Assembly: GCF_011090385.1 (NCBI RefSeq)
Contig: NZ_SEWW01000002.1
Coordinates: 388,501 to 452,500, forward strand
Direction of reading: 5' to 3'
DNA: 64,000 nucleotides
Source of the DNA: Aquirufa beregesia
GTDB taxonomy: Bacteria; Bacteroidota; Bacteroidia; Cytophagales; Spirosomataceae
A program made the position numbers and the translations under genes. Below are positions 25,385 to 35,028 of this stretch, piece after piece. Each line of letters opens with the position of its first letter. Within the stretch, counting starts at the first letter, position 1. The notes below the pieces were generated by a model. That model made no database searches, was not told where the DNA came from, and saw nothing but the letters and a program-made list of their open reading frames with translations.

Positions 25385-27589
25385 CTAAAACTTCTGCCTA
25401 TTGACCGCCTTTTCCTTAGCCATCGAGAATGCAGTAGCATGGGTTTGGTATAAAGCTGGATCTAATTTTTTCAAACGAGTCATTGCTTCTTCTGCATAGC
25501 TTATTTCCCCTTGTTGATATGCCTCCTGTATATACAAAGGATAAAATGCTGCTAAATCTTCGTTCCATTGTACCGCTGCCAAACTAGCCTGATAGGCTTC
25601 TTGGTGCCTATTGGCTTGATGCAATAACGGAAGGGCTTGCTGTAAAATGCCCACGCTAAATGGATAAGATTGAATAGCCGATCTAGCTTGTGAGACGTTT
25701 TCCAGTCGGACCTTGGCTTTTACCTCTAATAGTTCCTGTTTCCAATGCTGTAATATGAGGCGGTACTCTTGTGCCTTCGTTTCATTTTCCTTTTGAACTA
25801 GCAAATCCAACTTATTTAAAGCACGTAAGGGCTGTTGGTGATAATAATCCTGCCAAGCATCTAGGAATGCTATTTCTGGAAATTTCTGTAACCAATTCGG
25901 GTCCTTTATCCATTCTTGAATGGGGTAACTGGTCGACTGACCTTTAAAATACAGACTACTATTGTAAACTAAAGCAAAATCCCTTACATCCAGTTGAACA
26001 TCAAATGCTTCTTGTGGGTATTGGGTCGGTAATTCATGTTTATTCTGCCAAAATAGGGCTAGTAAATTACTTTTGACTGCATGGTCTGAGCTAGTTGACC
26101 AGCTGGCTATTTCATCCTTTTTGCCTATTTGACTACCATGACGAACATCAAAATACAGTAGATTGGCCCAGGTAATCGGACTTGTGGAAGCCAATTCTTT
26201 GGCCATGACAACATAGTAAGCGGCGGAATCAATCTGCTTTAATTGCTCATAAACTCGACTTAATTGAGTGGAGATTTGCGGGCTTTCAGGAAATAATTGA
26301 TGGGCTTTTTTGAGCGTAAATAAAGATTCAAACCATTGGTTTTCATTTCCATAGATGTTGGCTAGGGCTACAAAGTTTTTCTCCTTTGGATTTTTGATTT
26401 GACTGGTTTGTAAATAATAGGCTTGTTTCTCTATATCACCGGCAGCCTGTGACATACGAGCCAAACTCAAATTGCTTTTTTGATTCAGTTTGCTGTGAAT
26501 CATGGCATTCTTATAGGACATTTGCTCCAGCATTCGATCGCCTACAAAATGCTCTACATCTCCTTGTTCATTATAATAAGCAGCCACGATTTGATGCCAG
26601 GCTGTTCCTTGTCGAGCGAAAACCCAAGAAACACATACAATAAATACCCCAATTTGTATTAAATAGATAGGGATGAAATGCGCCTTATGAATGACTTTAT
26701 AGATGGCCAAGTTTTGTTGGATAGGCTCTTTGAAATTGGACCAAAGAAAAACGGGGAATAGCAGTGTCATGGCGATGTGCGTCATGAACCCCCAGCTTTC
26801 TAAAGCTCGAATGCCCACTTCATTATTATTCCATAAAAAGGGTATTAGAATGGAATGACTTAGCAAAAACAAGGCAGCATATAATCTTTGTTGGGGTTTT
26901 TCATCCAAACGAAGACGTCGAAACATACCTATAGCAAAACTAATTTCTAGGATGATAAAAGCAGGGACATACAAGGTGGAGGTCCAAAATCCCCACAGAT
27001 TCCCCATACTTAAGATGAGATTGATCAAATAAAACAGCATGAAGCCCATAAATTTCTTCTGACTGGATGTTTTGTCTGGACTATGTGAAATTTCTAGGAT
27101 TATAGAAGGAATAGCTGAGCTGCTTAAAATGCATAGCCATCCAGCGGAAATACAAGCAATAATCACCCATGGGCTATGCAAAAAGCTGAACCATTCCATG
27201 GCGCTTAATTGGACATTTCTCCAAAAGATAATGCCACACCACACAAGAAGACCTAACACAATTTGTCGCCATGAGACTTTGGCCCAGGACTGAACAAATT
27301 GTCCAAGGAGAGTTAAACCCAAAATAGCTAACAAGGCACCGAGTAACATGGGCCAAAATACAGGGGCTACTGATTGTACATAGTAATGCTGACGTACCAA
27401 AAATATGGAGGACTGGGGGGAGGTATTTGATTCTGGGAATAAAGAGATGCTTTGAGGGATTAATTCACTGACTTCTTTCCAAGCCAAACCTTCTATTCCT
27501 CCCCAAACGTATATTCCTAGGCAAAAGAGACTAAGTAGGGAAGAAAAGATAAACCAGATGGCAGGTATTTGATCAATTCGCTGTTTCAT
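25385..27589 (-). CDS. Polytopic membrane protein with C-terminal TPR region
   Basis: 734 residues. Roughly the first 330 residues hold about ten membrane helices (for example near 12-32, 75-100, 110-126, 138-160, 180-205 and 305-325). The remainder is soluble, with TPR-like helical repeats (NIYGNENQWFESLFTLKKAHQLFPESPQISTQLSRVYEQL and similar, and near the end AVQWNEDLAAFYPLYIQEA). No catalytic residues are recognisable. The arrangement recalls O-antigen-ligase/TPR or PMT/TPR proteins, but their motifs were not seen. It is a single-gene unit between rpsJ and atpD. The C-terminal repeats probably face the periplasm or cytoplasm as a protein-binding scaffold. Confidence 0.65.
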   Translation of the reverse strand: MKQRIDQIPAIWFIFSSLLSLFCLGIYVWGGIEGLAWKEVSELIPQSISLFPESNTSPQSSIFLVRQHYYVQSVAPVFWPMLLGALLAILGLTLLGQFVQSWAKVSWRQIVLGLLVWCGIIFWRNVQLSAMEWFSFLHSPWVIIACISAGWLCILSSSAIPSIILEISHSPDKTSSQKKFMGFMLFYLINLILSMGNLWGFWTSTLYVPAFIILEISFAIGMFRRLRLDEKPQQRLYAALFLLSHSILIPFLWNNNEVGIRALESWGFMTHIAMTLLFPVFLWSNFKEPIQQNLAIYKVIHKAHFIPIYLIQIGVFIVCVSWVFARQGTAWHQIVAAYYNEQGDVEHFVGDRMLEQMSYKNAMIHSKLNQKSNLSLARMSQAAGDIEKQAYYLQTSQIKNPKEKNFVALANIYGNENQWFESLFTLKKAHQLFPESPQISTQLSRVYEQLKQIDSAAYYVVMAKELASTSPITWANLLYFDVRHGSQIGKKDEIASWSTSSDHAVKSNLLALFWQNKHELPTQYPQEAFDVQLDVRDFALVYNSSLYFKGQSTSYPIQEWIKDPNWLQKFPEIAFLDAWQDYYHQQPLRALNKLDLLVQKENETKAQEYRLILQHWKQELLEVKAKVRLENVSQARSAIQSYPFSVGILQQALPLLHQANRHQEAYQASLAAVQWNEDLAAFYPLYIQEAYQQGEISYAEEAMTRLKKLDPALYQTHATAFSMAKEKAVNRQKF

Positions 27590-27704
27590 GCATGGGATAA
27601 AAATAGGCAGTGGGTATATAACGTAAATTTCTGCATAAACTTTAATTCATTCAAAGAAAAGGGCGGATATCGACAAAAAATAGCAAAAAAATACAAACTT
27701 CGGT

Positions 27705-27735
27705 TTTGCTAATTGGAATTTACCGACTAATTTTG
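27705..27735 (+). promoter_or_regulatory. atpDC promoter
   Basis: TTTG (27705-27708), a 19-nt spacer and TAATTTTG (27728-27735), about 70 bases before atpD. A textbook match to the Bacteroidota consensus. Confidence 0.8.
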
Positions 27736-27785
27736 CAATCCGAATGTCAATAGCATTCGATTCAATAACAATTCTTAGTTTTTAA

Positions 27786-29324
<1,539 letters not shown>

Positions 29325-29333
29325 AAAATAGAT

Positions 29334-29564
29334 ATGTTTGTAGAAATTATTACACCCGACCGTAAAGTGTTTTCCGCAGAAGCTTCTGTGGTGACTTTAC
29401 CTGGCGTTAATGGTTCCTTTCAAATTTTGAATGATCACGCAGCTTTAGTAAGTACTTTGAAAAAAGGTTTACTAACTGCTGATAAAGAATCATTTGAAAT
29501 TGAGGGAGGAGTTGTGGAAGTATTAAATAATAAAGTGCTTATCCTTGCAGAAGGCGTTAATTAA
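29334..29564 (+). CDS. atpC: F-type ATP synthase subunit epsilon (short form)
   Basis: 76 residues, beginning MFVEIITPDRKVFSAEASVV and with GVNGSFQILNDHAALVSTL, matching the N-terminal beta-sandwich of epsilon. The C-terminal two-helix regulatory domain of the E. coli protein is absent, which is normal for Bacteroidota. The brake-like ATP inhibition by those helices is therefore not expected. It begins 9 bases after atpD. Confidence 0.95.
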   Translation: MFVEIITPDRKVFSAEASVVTLPGVNGSFQILNDHAALVSTLKKGLLTADKESFEIEGGVVEVLNNKVLILAEGVN

Positions 29565-29568
29565 TTCC

Positions 29569-30105
29569 ATGAAAAACTTAGCCATTGTATTGTTTGCTGT
29601 TTTCCTTTTAAGTAGTTGTTCTCAACAAGCTTATTTGACAGGGTCTTTGATGACTTTAATCAAAGAAAACCAACTTCCCCTAGAGAAGATTCAGTTTTAC
29701 AATGACAATGCCCTTTTTCTGGAAAGAGAATTAAATGCCTCCGATGCCAATGTTAAATCGGGTAAGATTATTTTAATCAATGGTAAGTCAATTAACCGTG
29801 TGACACTAGAACAACAGACTCCTGGTGTGTTAGTGAAACAAGCCAATGATCAATTACTAATCTCCTTTGAAGCAGGAGCTGGTGAAGAAAAAAGTTTGCA
29901 TTTCGGCCCAGTAGTAGGTGAAAGAGGAGAATATTATTATCAATTGGTGGATGATGCAGGAAGTCCTACTTTCTCTCGATTGAATTATGATGGAAATAAA
30001 TACCTGCTTTATAATAAAAAGAAAGTACGTCTGATGATTATGAAGTCTTCATTCTCTGGTTTGAAGGTGAATAGCAAAAGAATGCGAGGTAATCGTGTGA
30101 GATAA
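29569..30105 (+). CDS. Putative lipoprotein
   Basis: 178 residues from ATG 29569. MKNLAIVLFAVFLLSSC is a short lipoprotein signal with Cys17. The mature part (SLMTLIKENQLPLEKIQFYNDNALFLERE, then a beta-rich VLVKQANDQLLISFEAG stretch and a basic C-terminus) has no family I can name. It starts four bases after the atpC stop, so it is probably read with the ATP synthase genes. No link to ATP synthase is implied by the sequence. Confidence 0.7.
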   Translation: MKNLAIVLFAVFLLSSCSQQAYLTGSLMTLIKENQLPLEKIQFYNDNALFLERELNASDANVKSGKIILINGKSINRVTLEQQTPGVLVKQANDQLLISFEAGAGEEKSLHFGPVVGERGEYYYQLVDDAGSPTFSRLNYDGNKYLLYNKKKVRLMIMKSSFSGLKVNSKRMRGNRVR

Positions 30106-30131
30106 TCAGAAATATTTAGGAATTTTGAAAA

Positions 30132-30158
30132 TAGGATGCTTGCATCCTATTTTTTTTT
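30132..30158 (+). terminator. Terminator after the atp-linked lipoprotein
   Basis: TAGGATGCTTGCATCCTA followed by nine T residues. The same GCTTGC centre recurs in the operator 45 bases downstream, and the T-run also supplies the -33 TTTG of the next promoter. Confidence 0.75.
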
Positions 30159-30191
30159 GTCTCATTTTTACATAATGGTATGCTTGCATAC
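30156..30191 (+). promoter_or_regulatory. MarR gene promoter with embedded operator palindrome
   Basis: TTTG (30156-30159), a 19-nt spacer and TATGCTTG (30179-30186, one mismatch from TAnnTTTG). The -7 element lies inside the palindrome GTATGCTTGCATAC (30178-30191), 18 bases before the ATG. A dimeric repressor bound here would block its own promoter. Confidence 0.65.
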
Positions 30192-30209
30192 TAAATTAAC
30201 TCCTTGATC

Positions 30210-30668
30210 ATGAAAGCAGAAAGTACCTTTGATTTCCAAATTAAATCAGCTTGGTATGCCATCAGCCGGATGTATAATACCTATGCCGCACAATTTGATA
30301 TGTCCATGGCCATAGGTTATGTGTTGCTGCATATTGATAAAGACGGAACTCCTGCTACCAAAATAGCACCTGCGCTGGGTCTAGAAGCCAGAAGTTTGAC
30401 GCGCATGCTGAAAACATTAGAAGATAAAAAATGGATACGCCGAGAGACTAATTATGCCGATAAGCGCGTTGTTAAGATATTCTTAACTGATTTAGGTAAG
30501 AAAAAAAGAGATGTGGCTAAGCAAGGAGTTATATTATTTAATGAAAAGCTATTTGAACGAATTGGTGCCGAACAGTCCCATGAGTTCTTTAAAGTGATAC
30601 AATCCATTAATCAGTTTTTGGAAGAAGATGCTACTGAAATTCTACAAACGCTGAATCAAAAGTCTTAA
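30210..30668 (+). CDS. MarR-family transcriptional regulator
   Basis: 152 residues from ATG 30210. The winged helix-turn-helix is recognisable: AISRMYNTYAAQFDMSMAIG, then DGTPATKIAPALGLEARSLTRMLKTLEDKKWIRRETNYADKRV with the typical DxR wing (NYADKRVVKIFLTDLGKK). The position in front of an acyl-CoA dehydrogenase suggests it responds to a fatty acid or acyl-CoA and controls beta-oxidation, and that it represses itself through the palindrome at 30178. The ligand is inferred, not seen. Confidence 0.88.
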   Translation: MKAESTFDFQIKSAWYAISRMYNTYAAQFDMSMAIGYVLLHIDKDGTPATKIAPALGLEARSLTRMLKTLEDKKWIRRETNYADKRVVKIFLTDLGKKKRDVAKQGVILFNEKLFERIGAEQSHEFFKVIQSINQFLEEDATEILQTLNQKS

Positions 30669-30729
30669 ATACACTCATCAACAAATTTCAAAAAGTTATT
30701 ACATTCATCAACATTTTAAACCCAATACC

Positions 30730-32520
30730 ATGTCTACGAACAAAACAATGAAAGGGGGAGAGTTTTTAATTCGCCCACTCTTACCAGAGGAATTATTTAT
30801 TCCCGAGGAGTTTTCAGAGGAGCAGAAGATGATAGGTCAGACTTGCATTGACTTTATCAAAACGGAGATTCAACCTCGTTTGGAAGAAATGGATGGGGCT
30901 AAGGACGGTTCTGTCATGGTGGACATGATGGATAAGGCAGGAAACCTAGGTTTATTGGGAACTTCTGTCCCCGAAGAGTATGGTGGATTTGGAATGGACT
31001 TTAATACCTCCATGTTAGTAGCAGAGGCTTGTGGTTCAGGTCATTCATTTGCTGTGGCATTATCTGCCCATACGGGCATTGGAACGCTCCCTATTTTGTA
31101 TTATGGTACTGAGGATCAAAAACAACGCTATTTGCCTAAGCTAGCTTCTGGTGAATGGAAAGCTGCCTATTGTTTGACCGAACCAGATTCAGGTTCAGAC
31201 GCTAATGCTGCCAAATCCAAAGCCGTTTTATCGAAAGAAGGAAAACATTATTTGATTACTGGTCAAAAAATGTGGATCACCAACGGCGGATTTGCAGATG
31301 TCTTTATTGTTTTTGCGAAAATAGCTGACGATAAAAACCTAACGGCCTTCATTGTGGAGAAAAGTTTTGGGGGCATTACCATGAATGAAGAAGAACGTAA
31401 AATGGGAATTAAAGGTAGTTCTACTCGTCAAATCTTCTTTAATGACTGTCCAGTACCAGTGGAGAATTTATTATTCAAACGCGAAGGTGGGTTTAAAATA
31501 GCGGTTAATATTTTGAATATCGGTCGAATTAAATTAGCTGCAGCCGTGATTGGAGCAGGTAAACGCGTCATCGATCAGGCTGTTCAATATGCCAATGACC
31601 GTAAACAATTTGGGCAATCCTTGCATCAGTTTGGTGCCATCAAATTTAAGATTGCTGAAATGATTGTAAAAAATTATGCCTGTGAATCAGCTTGTTATCG
31701 AGTAGGACAAAACATTGACGATACCATATCCGAGTTAAAAGCAGCCGGGATGAATGATTCCGAAGCGAAGTTAAAAGGAGTAGAGCAATTTGCGATTGAA
31801 TGTGCTTTGTTAAAAGTACATGGTTCAGAAACGTTGGATTATTCGGTGGATGAAGGTGTTCAAATTTACGGAGGTATGGGATTTTCTGCCGAAGCTCCTA
31901 TGGATAGAGCTTATCGGGACTCAAGAATCAACCGTATTTTTGAAGGAACCAACGAGATAAATCGATTATTGGCAGTAGGTACCGTCATCAAGCGTGCGAT
32001 GAAAGGCGAGCTGGATATCATGACAGCAGCTATGGCCGTTGGGAAGGAGATATTAGGAGTGCCTGATTTTTCCTCATCGGTGCCAGAAGGTATTTTTGGA
32101 AAAGAATATAAAGTGATAGCCAACTTAAAAAAGGCTTTACTAATGTCCGCAGGAGGGGCCTTGCAGAAGTACACCACAGAAATCGAACAAGAGCAAGAAA
32201 TCTTGATGTCTTTGGCTGATATGATGATCGAAATTTATGTGGCCGAGTCAGTTTTGGTACGAGTAGACAAATTAATTCTGCAATCAGGTGAAGCGGCAAA
32301 TGAAATTGCTAAAGAATGTGCATTGGTTTATTTACATGAAGCTGTTGATAAAATTCATCATCATGGCAAGGAGGTAATTACTGGTTTTGCTACTGGAGAT
32401 GAGTTAAACGTTATGTTAATGGGATTGAAGCGCTTTACGAAAATTGATCCTAAAAACTTGAAAGAGGCTCGACGTAAAATTGCGGAGGCTGCCATTCTTA
32501 AAATGGGCTATATTTTTTAA
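30730..32520 (+). CDS. Acyl-CoA dehydrogenase
   Basis: 596 residues, longer than the classic 380-residue enzyme and like the VLCAD/FadE-type long forms common in Bacteroidota. FAD and substrate motifs: AAYCLTEPDSGSDANAAKS, MWITNGGFADVFIVFAK, QFGQSLHQFGAIKFKIAEM, and YGGMGFSAEAPMDRAYRDSR with the catalytic-region ending IFEGTNEINRLL. The C-terminal 170 residues form an extra helical domain. It oxidises acyl-CoA to trans-2-enoyl-CoA and sits 61 bases after the MarR gene, so probably shares its promoter. Confidence 0.92.
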   Translation: MSTNKTMKGGEFLIRPLLPEELFIPEEFSEEQKMIGQTCIDFIKTEIQPRLEEMDGAKDGSVMVDMMDKAGNLGLLGTSVPEEYGGFGMDFNTSMLVAEACGSGHSFAVALSAHTGIGTLPILYYGTEDQKQRYLPKLASGEWKAAYCLTEPDSGSDANAAKSKAVLSKEGKHYLITGQKMWITNGGFADVFIVFAKIADDKNLTAFIVEKSFGGITMNEEERKMGIKGSSTRQIFFNDCPVPVENLLFKREGGFKIAVNILNIGRIKLAAAVIGAGKRVIDQAVQYANDRKQFGQSLHQFGAIKFKIAEMIVKNYACESACYRVGQNIDDTISELKAAGMNDSEAKLKGVEQFAIECALLKVHGSETLDYSVDEGVQIYGGMGFSAEAPMDRAYRDSRINRIFEGTNEINRLLAVGTVIKRAMKGELDIMTAAMAVGKEILGVPDFSSSVPEGIFGKEYKVIANLKKALLMSAGGALQKYTTEIEQEQEILMSLADMMIEIYVAESVLVRVDKLILQSGEAANEIAKECALVYLHEAVDKIHHHGKEVITGFATGDELNVMLMGLKRFTKIDPKNLKEARRKIAEAAILKMGYIF

Positions 32521-32561
32521 AAAAAAATGGTAATAAGGACAAGATTTAGCGATTTCATTCA

Positions 32562-32581
32562 TACTTTTGTGGCAATTATAT
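32562..32581 (+). promoter_or_regulatory. Promoter of the OmpA-like lipoprotein
   Basis: TACTTTTG at 32562-32569. The 17-base block TTTTGTGGCAATTATAT (32565-32581) is identical to one in front of the rhomboid gene at 47963-47979. Confidence 0.6.
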
Positions 32582-32622
32582 TTTAAACATTGAGTCATTA
32601 ACCCCCAAACCGAATCATCATT

Positions 32623-33522
32623 ATGAAAAAATTACTTTTAGTAATCGCTCTGATGCCGTTTTTCTTTTCTTGCGCAAGCAAAAAGAAAATTGCTGATTTG
32701 CAATCACGTTTAACAGAACTACAAGCTAGTAGTGACCAATCGCTTGCTAAATCAAGGGCTGATCTTGCTGATTGTCAATCTTTAACAGCTAGTTTACAAG
32801 CTGAGATTAAGAAGAGAGATGCTGAATTAGAAGCAAGAACTACTTCTTTGAAGAATTTACAAGAGCAATTGGATTACATGAAAAGAACTAATACCAATTT
32901 GTTAGATCGTTTGTCTGATTTGTCAATAATCAATAAATCAGGTGCTGAAAGTATCCGTAAGTCATTGGATGCCTTGAATGAGCAAGGTAAGTACATCAAA
33001 GATTTGAACTCTACTATCCAACGTAAAGATTCTATTAATTTATCATTAGTGATGAACTTGAAGCGTTCACTAGCTGATGTGAATGATGAAGATGTAACGG
33101 TAGAAGTGAAGAAAGGTGTAGTTTATATTTCTATTTCTGATAAGTTAATGTTTGCTTCTGGTAGCTCAGTCATTAATACAAAAGCGGAAGCTGTGTTGGC
33201 TAAAGTAGCTAAAGTAGTAAATGACCATAAAGATTTGGATATCTTAGTTGAAGGCCATACAGATAGTGTACCTATTTCTACAGATTGTATCAAAGATAAC
33301 TGGGATTTAAGTGCTAAGCGTGCTACTTCGGTTGTTCGTTTATTACAAACTAAATTCTCAGTAGATCCTGAGCGTATGACTGCTGGTGGACGTGGAGAGT
33401 TTGAGCCACAAGCTGAGAACAAGAGCAAGTCTGGACGTAAGATGAATCGTCGTACTGAAATCATCGTTACCCCTAAATTGGATCAATTCTTTAATTTGTT
33501 AGCTCCTCCTTCTGGAAAGTAA
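32623..33522 (+). CDS. OmpA-family peptidoglycan-binding lipoprotein
   Basis: 299 residues. Signal MKKLLLVIALMPFFFSC with lipobox Cys17, a coiled-coil stalk (about 20-110, ADLQSRLTELQAS...), and a C-terminal OmpA domain (about 150-285). The peptidoglycan-binding signature is ILVEGHTDSVPIS...NWDLSAKRATSVV with Arg in MNRRTEII. It probably tethers the outer membrane to the cell wall (Pal-like role), inferred from the domain architecture. It is monocistronic with a strong terminator. Confidence 0.88.
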   Translation: MKKLLLVIALMPFFFSCASKKKIADLQSRLTELQASSDQSLAKSRADLADCQSLTASLQAEIKKRDAELEARTTSLKNLQEQLDYMKRTNTNLLDRLSDLSIINKSGAESIRKSLDALNEQGKYIKDLNSTIQRKDSINLSLVMNLKRSLADVNDEDVTVEVKKGVVYISISDKLMFASGSSVINTKAEAVLAKVAKVVNDHKDLDILVEGHTDSVPISTDCIKDNWDLSAKRATSVVRLLQTKFSVDPERMTAGGRGEFEPQAENKSKSGRKMNRRTEIIVTPKLDQFFNLLAPPSGK

Positions 33523-33540
33523 TCAAATGATATATAATTG

Positions 33541-33569
33541 AAAAGGGCCTCATGCGAGGCCCTTTTTTT
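33541..33569 (+). terminator. Strong terminator
   Basis: GGGCCTC (33545-33551), loop ATGC, GAGGCCC (33556-33562), T7. The flanking A-run makes it usable from both sides, for the OmpA-like gene and the LytTR gene. Confidence 0.9.
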
Positions 33570-33882
33570 ATGCGAAATGTTTTTTGACTAAGTCGAGCTT
33601 TCGACGAGAAATGGGGATTTCATTACCCAGAATGGTAGTTAGCGTATTGGTGCCTTGGAAATTTTGTCCAGAAATATTTTCTCTATTTACTAAGTAAGAT
33701 TTATGTGCCCGCAAAAACGGGTTCATACGTAATTGAGATTCAAATTTCTTTAGCGTTTTGGCTATGGTGATTTGTTTTTTGTTTTTTAGGAATACGATGC
33801 TGTAATTTCCTTTTCCTTCAATGAACACAATGTCGTCCACCGGGCATTGGTCAATGCTCGGCAATTTAATGTCTTTTTTCAT
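33568..33882 (-). CDS. Stand-alone LytTR DNA-binding protein
   Basis: 104 residues from ATG 33882 (MKKDIKLPSIDQCPVDDIVF). The LytTR domain is nearly the whole protein: IVFIEGKGNYSIVFLKNKKQ, then FLRAHKSYLVNRENI, then EIPISRRKLDLVKKHF. It has no receiver domain, so it either pairs with another regulator or responds by expression level. A longer frame starts at a TTG at 33912, which would overlap the promoter. Promoter-like TAAGTTTG lies at 33917-33910, giving a short leader. Confidence 0.85.
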   Translation of the reverse strand: MKKDIKLPSIDQCPVDDIVFIEGKGNYSIVFLKNKKQITIAKTLKKFESQLRMNPFLRAHKSYLVNRENISGQNFQGTNTLTTILGNEIPISRRKLDLVKKHFA

Positions 33883-33909
33883 AGGTTTATTATAGTTAAA
33901 ATAGGTTTG

Positions 33910-33917
33910 CAAACTTA
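33910..33917 (-). promoter_or_regulatory. -7 element of the LytTR gene
   Basis: TAAGTTTG on the minus strand, 28 bases before the ATG. It overlaps the palindrome GTTTGCAAAC (33905-33914), a possible autoregulatory site. Confidence 0.45.
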
Positions 33918-34320
33918 CTCAACAAACTGTGATTATCTGTCCTGCATTTATCAAACGGTAAATAATCATTTTGAGTGGTTATCAAATTAAATTATAGAAA
34001 AGGATGATCATATTTTTCTGAATCGATTTTTATTAAGTGCTGACTATGAGTTAGATATAGGCAAATTGCCGATTTTTCCATAAACTAAACGCCTTTGATC
34101 CTTGAACCATCTTTTTATTATTTATATGTATTGAGGTCTTATCTATTCATCCTCTTATGCTTTCTTTCATAAGATAAAATGGTGCTTTGAATTTGGATCA
34201 AAATAACTCTTTATAAACGAGCAAATTAGGCAATTTTATATCTCTACTGACGGAAAATATATTATTCGATAATGAATGCTGAGAAATGGATGTATATTCC
34301 ATAATTTGAAATGAAATATA
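33918..34320. other. AT-rich stretch without a gene
   Basis: Frames are closed on both strands. Nothing beyond scattered AT-rich words was recognised. It leads into the ADP-ribosylglycohydrolase remnant. Confidence 0.5.
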
Positions 34321-34608
34321 CATGAGGAAGAAATAGATAGAATCACTGCCTTTTGGATTGGCTATTGGAGATGCATTGGGAGTTCCAGTTGAGTTGATGA
34401 AATGGGAGGATATACGGAAAAATCCTGTTCAAGATATGCTAGGTAATGGAACGCATCTTCAAGCTCCAGCGACATTTTCTGTTGATGGTTCTTTGGCTTT
34501 TCATTGTGAGAAGCAAGTTGAATGATGGAGAAGAGAGAAAAAGAGGCATGAATTCATGGCGATAATAATTTATTACCAGAATTGGCGATTGCATATCGTG
34601 ATCTGTAA
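34321..34608 (+). pseudogene. Remnant of an ADP-ribosylglycohydrolase (DraG-like)
   Basis: Translated in shifting frames, this stretch gives HEEEIDRITAF, then (after a frameshift) GLAIGDALGVPVELMKWEDI followed by NPVQDMLGNGTHLQAPATFS and VDGSLAF, then a TGA at 34523. The GLAIGDALGVPVE and NGTHxQxxxTxSxDxSL patterns are hallmarks of DraG-type enzymes, which remove ADP-ribose from proteins. The catalytic Asp pair (usually SDDSS) has become SVDGS. A further fragment LLPELAIAYRDL lies before a TAA at 34606. Most of the roughly 300-residue gene is missing. It is clearly non-functional. Confidence 0.7.
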
Positions 34609-34616
34609 GTCCGGTT

Positions 34617-34652
34617 GCCTTCGAGAGCCTAAGGCACCGGTTGAAAATAAAT
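34617..34652. repeat. Hairpin repeat
   Basis: GGTTGCCTT and AAGGCACC arms around GAGAGCC. The core CTTCGAGAGCC is the inverse of the core of the tandem repeat that follows, suggesting the same element family. Confidence 0.5.
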
Positions 34653-34670
34653 CGCAGCGGAAGCTATTTT

Positions 34671-34822
34671 TTCTAAGGTGGCTGAGGCTCTCTGAGTCGT
34701 TTGAGATTTTCTAAGGTGGCTGAGGTTCTCTGAGTCGGTTGAAACTTTCTAAGGTGGCTGAGACTCTCTGAGTTGTTTGAGATTTTCTAAGGTGGCTGAG
34801 GTTCTCGAAGCCACCTCAAATA
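34671..34822. repeat. 38-bp tandem repeat, about 3.6 copies
   Basis: Units start at 34671, 34709, 34747 and 34785, each beginning TTCTAAGGTGGCTGAG, with an exact 38-base period. Copies 1-3 differ by a few substitutions. Copy 4 matches to about 34806 and then ends as a hairpin (AGGTGGCT ... AGCCACCT). There are no spacers, so it is not a CRISPR array. Confidence 0.9.
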
Positions 34823-34859
34823 AAAAAAGACAAACCATAAAGATCTGCCTTTTTACTTG

Positions 34860-34932
<73 letters not shown>

Positions 34933-34936
34933 ATAT

Positions 34937-34976
34937 ATCGGAGTGCAAAGATGCAGGGTTTTGTCGAGAAAAACAA
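34937..34976 (-). promoter_or_regulatory. tRNA-fMet promoter
   Basis: TTG near 34975-34973, about 20 nt, then CATCTTTGCACTCCGAT at 34953-34937, identical over 17 bases to the rrn promoter at 63632-63648. Confidence 0.75.
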
Positions 34977-34977
34977 G

Positions 34978-34985
34978 TATCTTTG
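34978..34985 (+). promoter_or_regulatory. era -7 element
   Basis: TATCTTTG, divergent from and almost touching the tRNA-fMet promoter, about 45 bases before the era ATG. Confidence 0.55.
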
Positions 34986-35028
34986 TATTTTAATATTCAT
35001 TCCCTACTAACAGGGCATGTTTTTTCTT

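Noticed and set aside
34671..34822. CRISPR-like array
   Set aside because: The 38-base units are directly adjacent with no unique spacers, and no cas genes are nearby.
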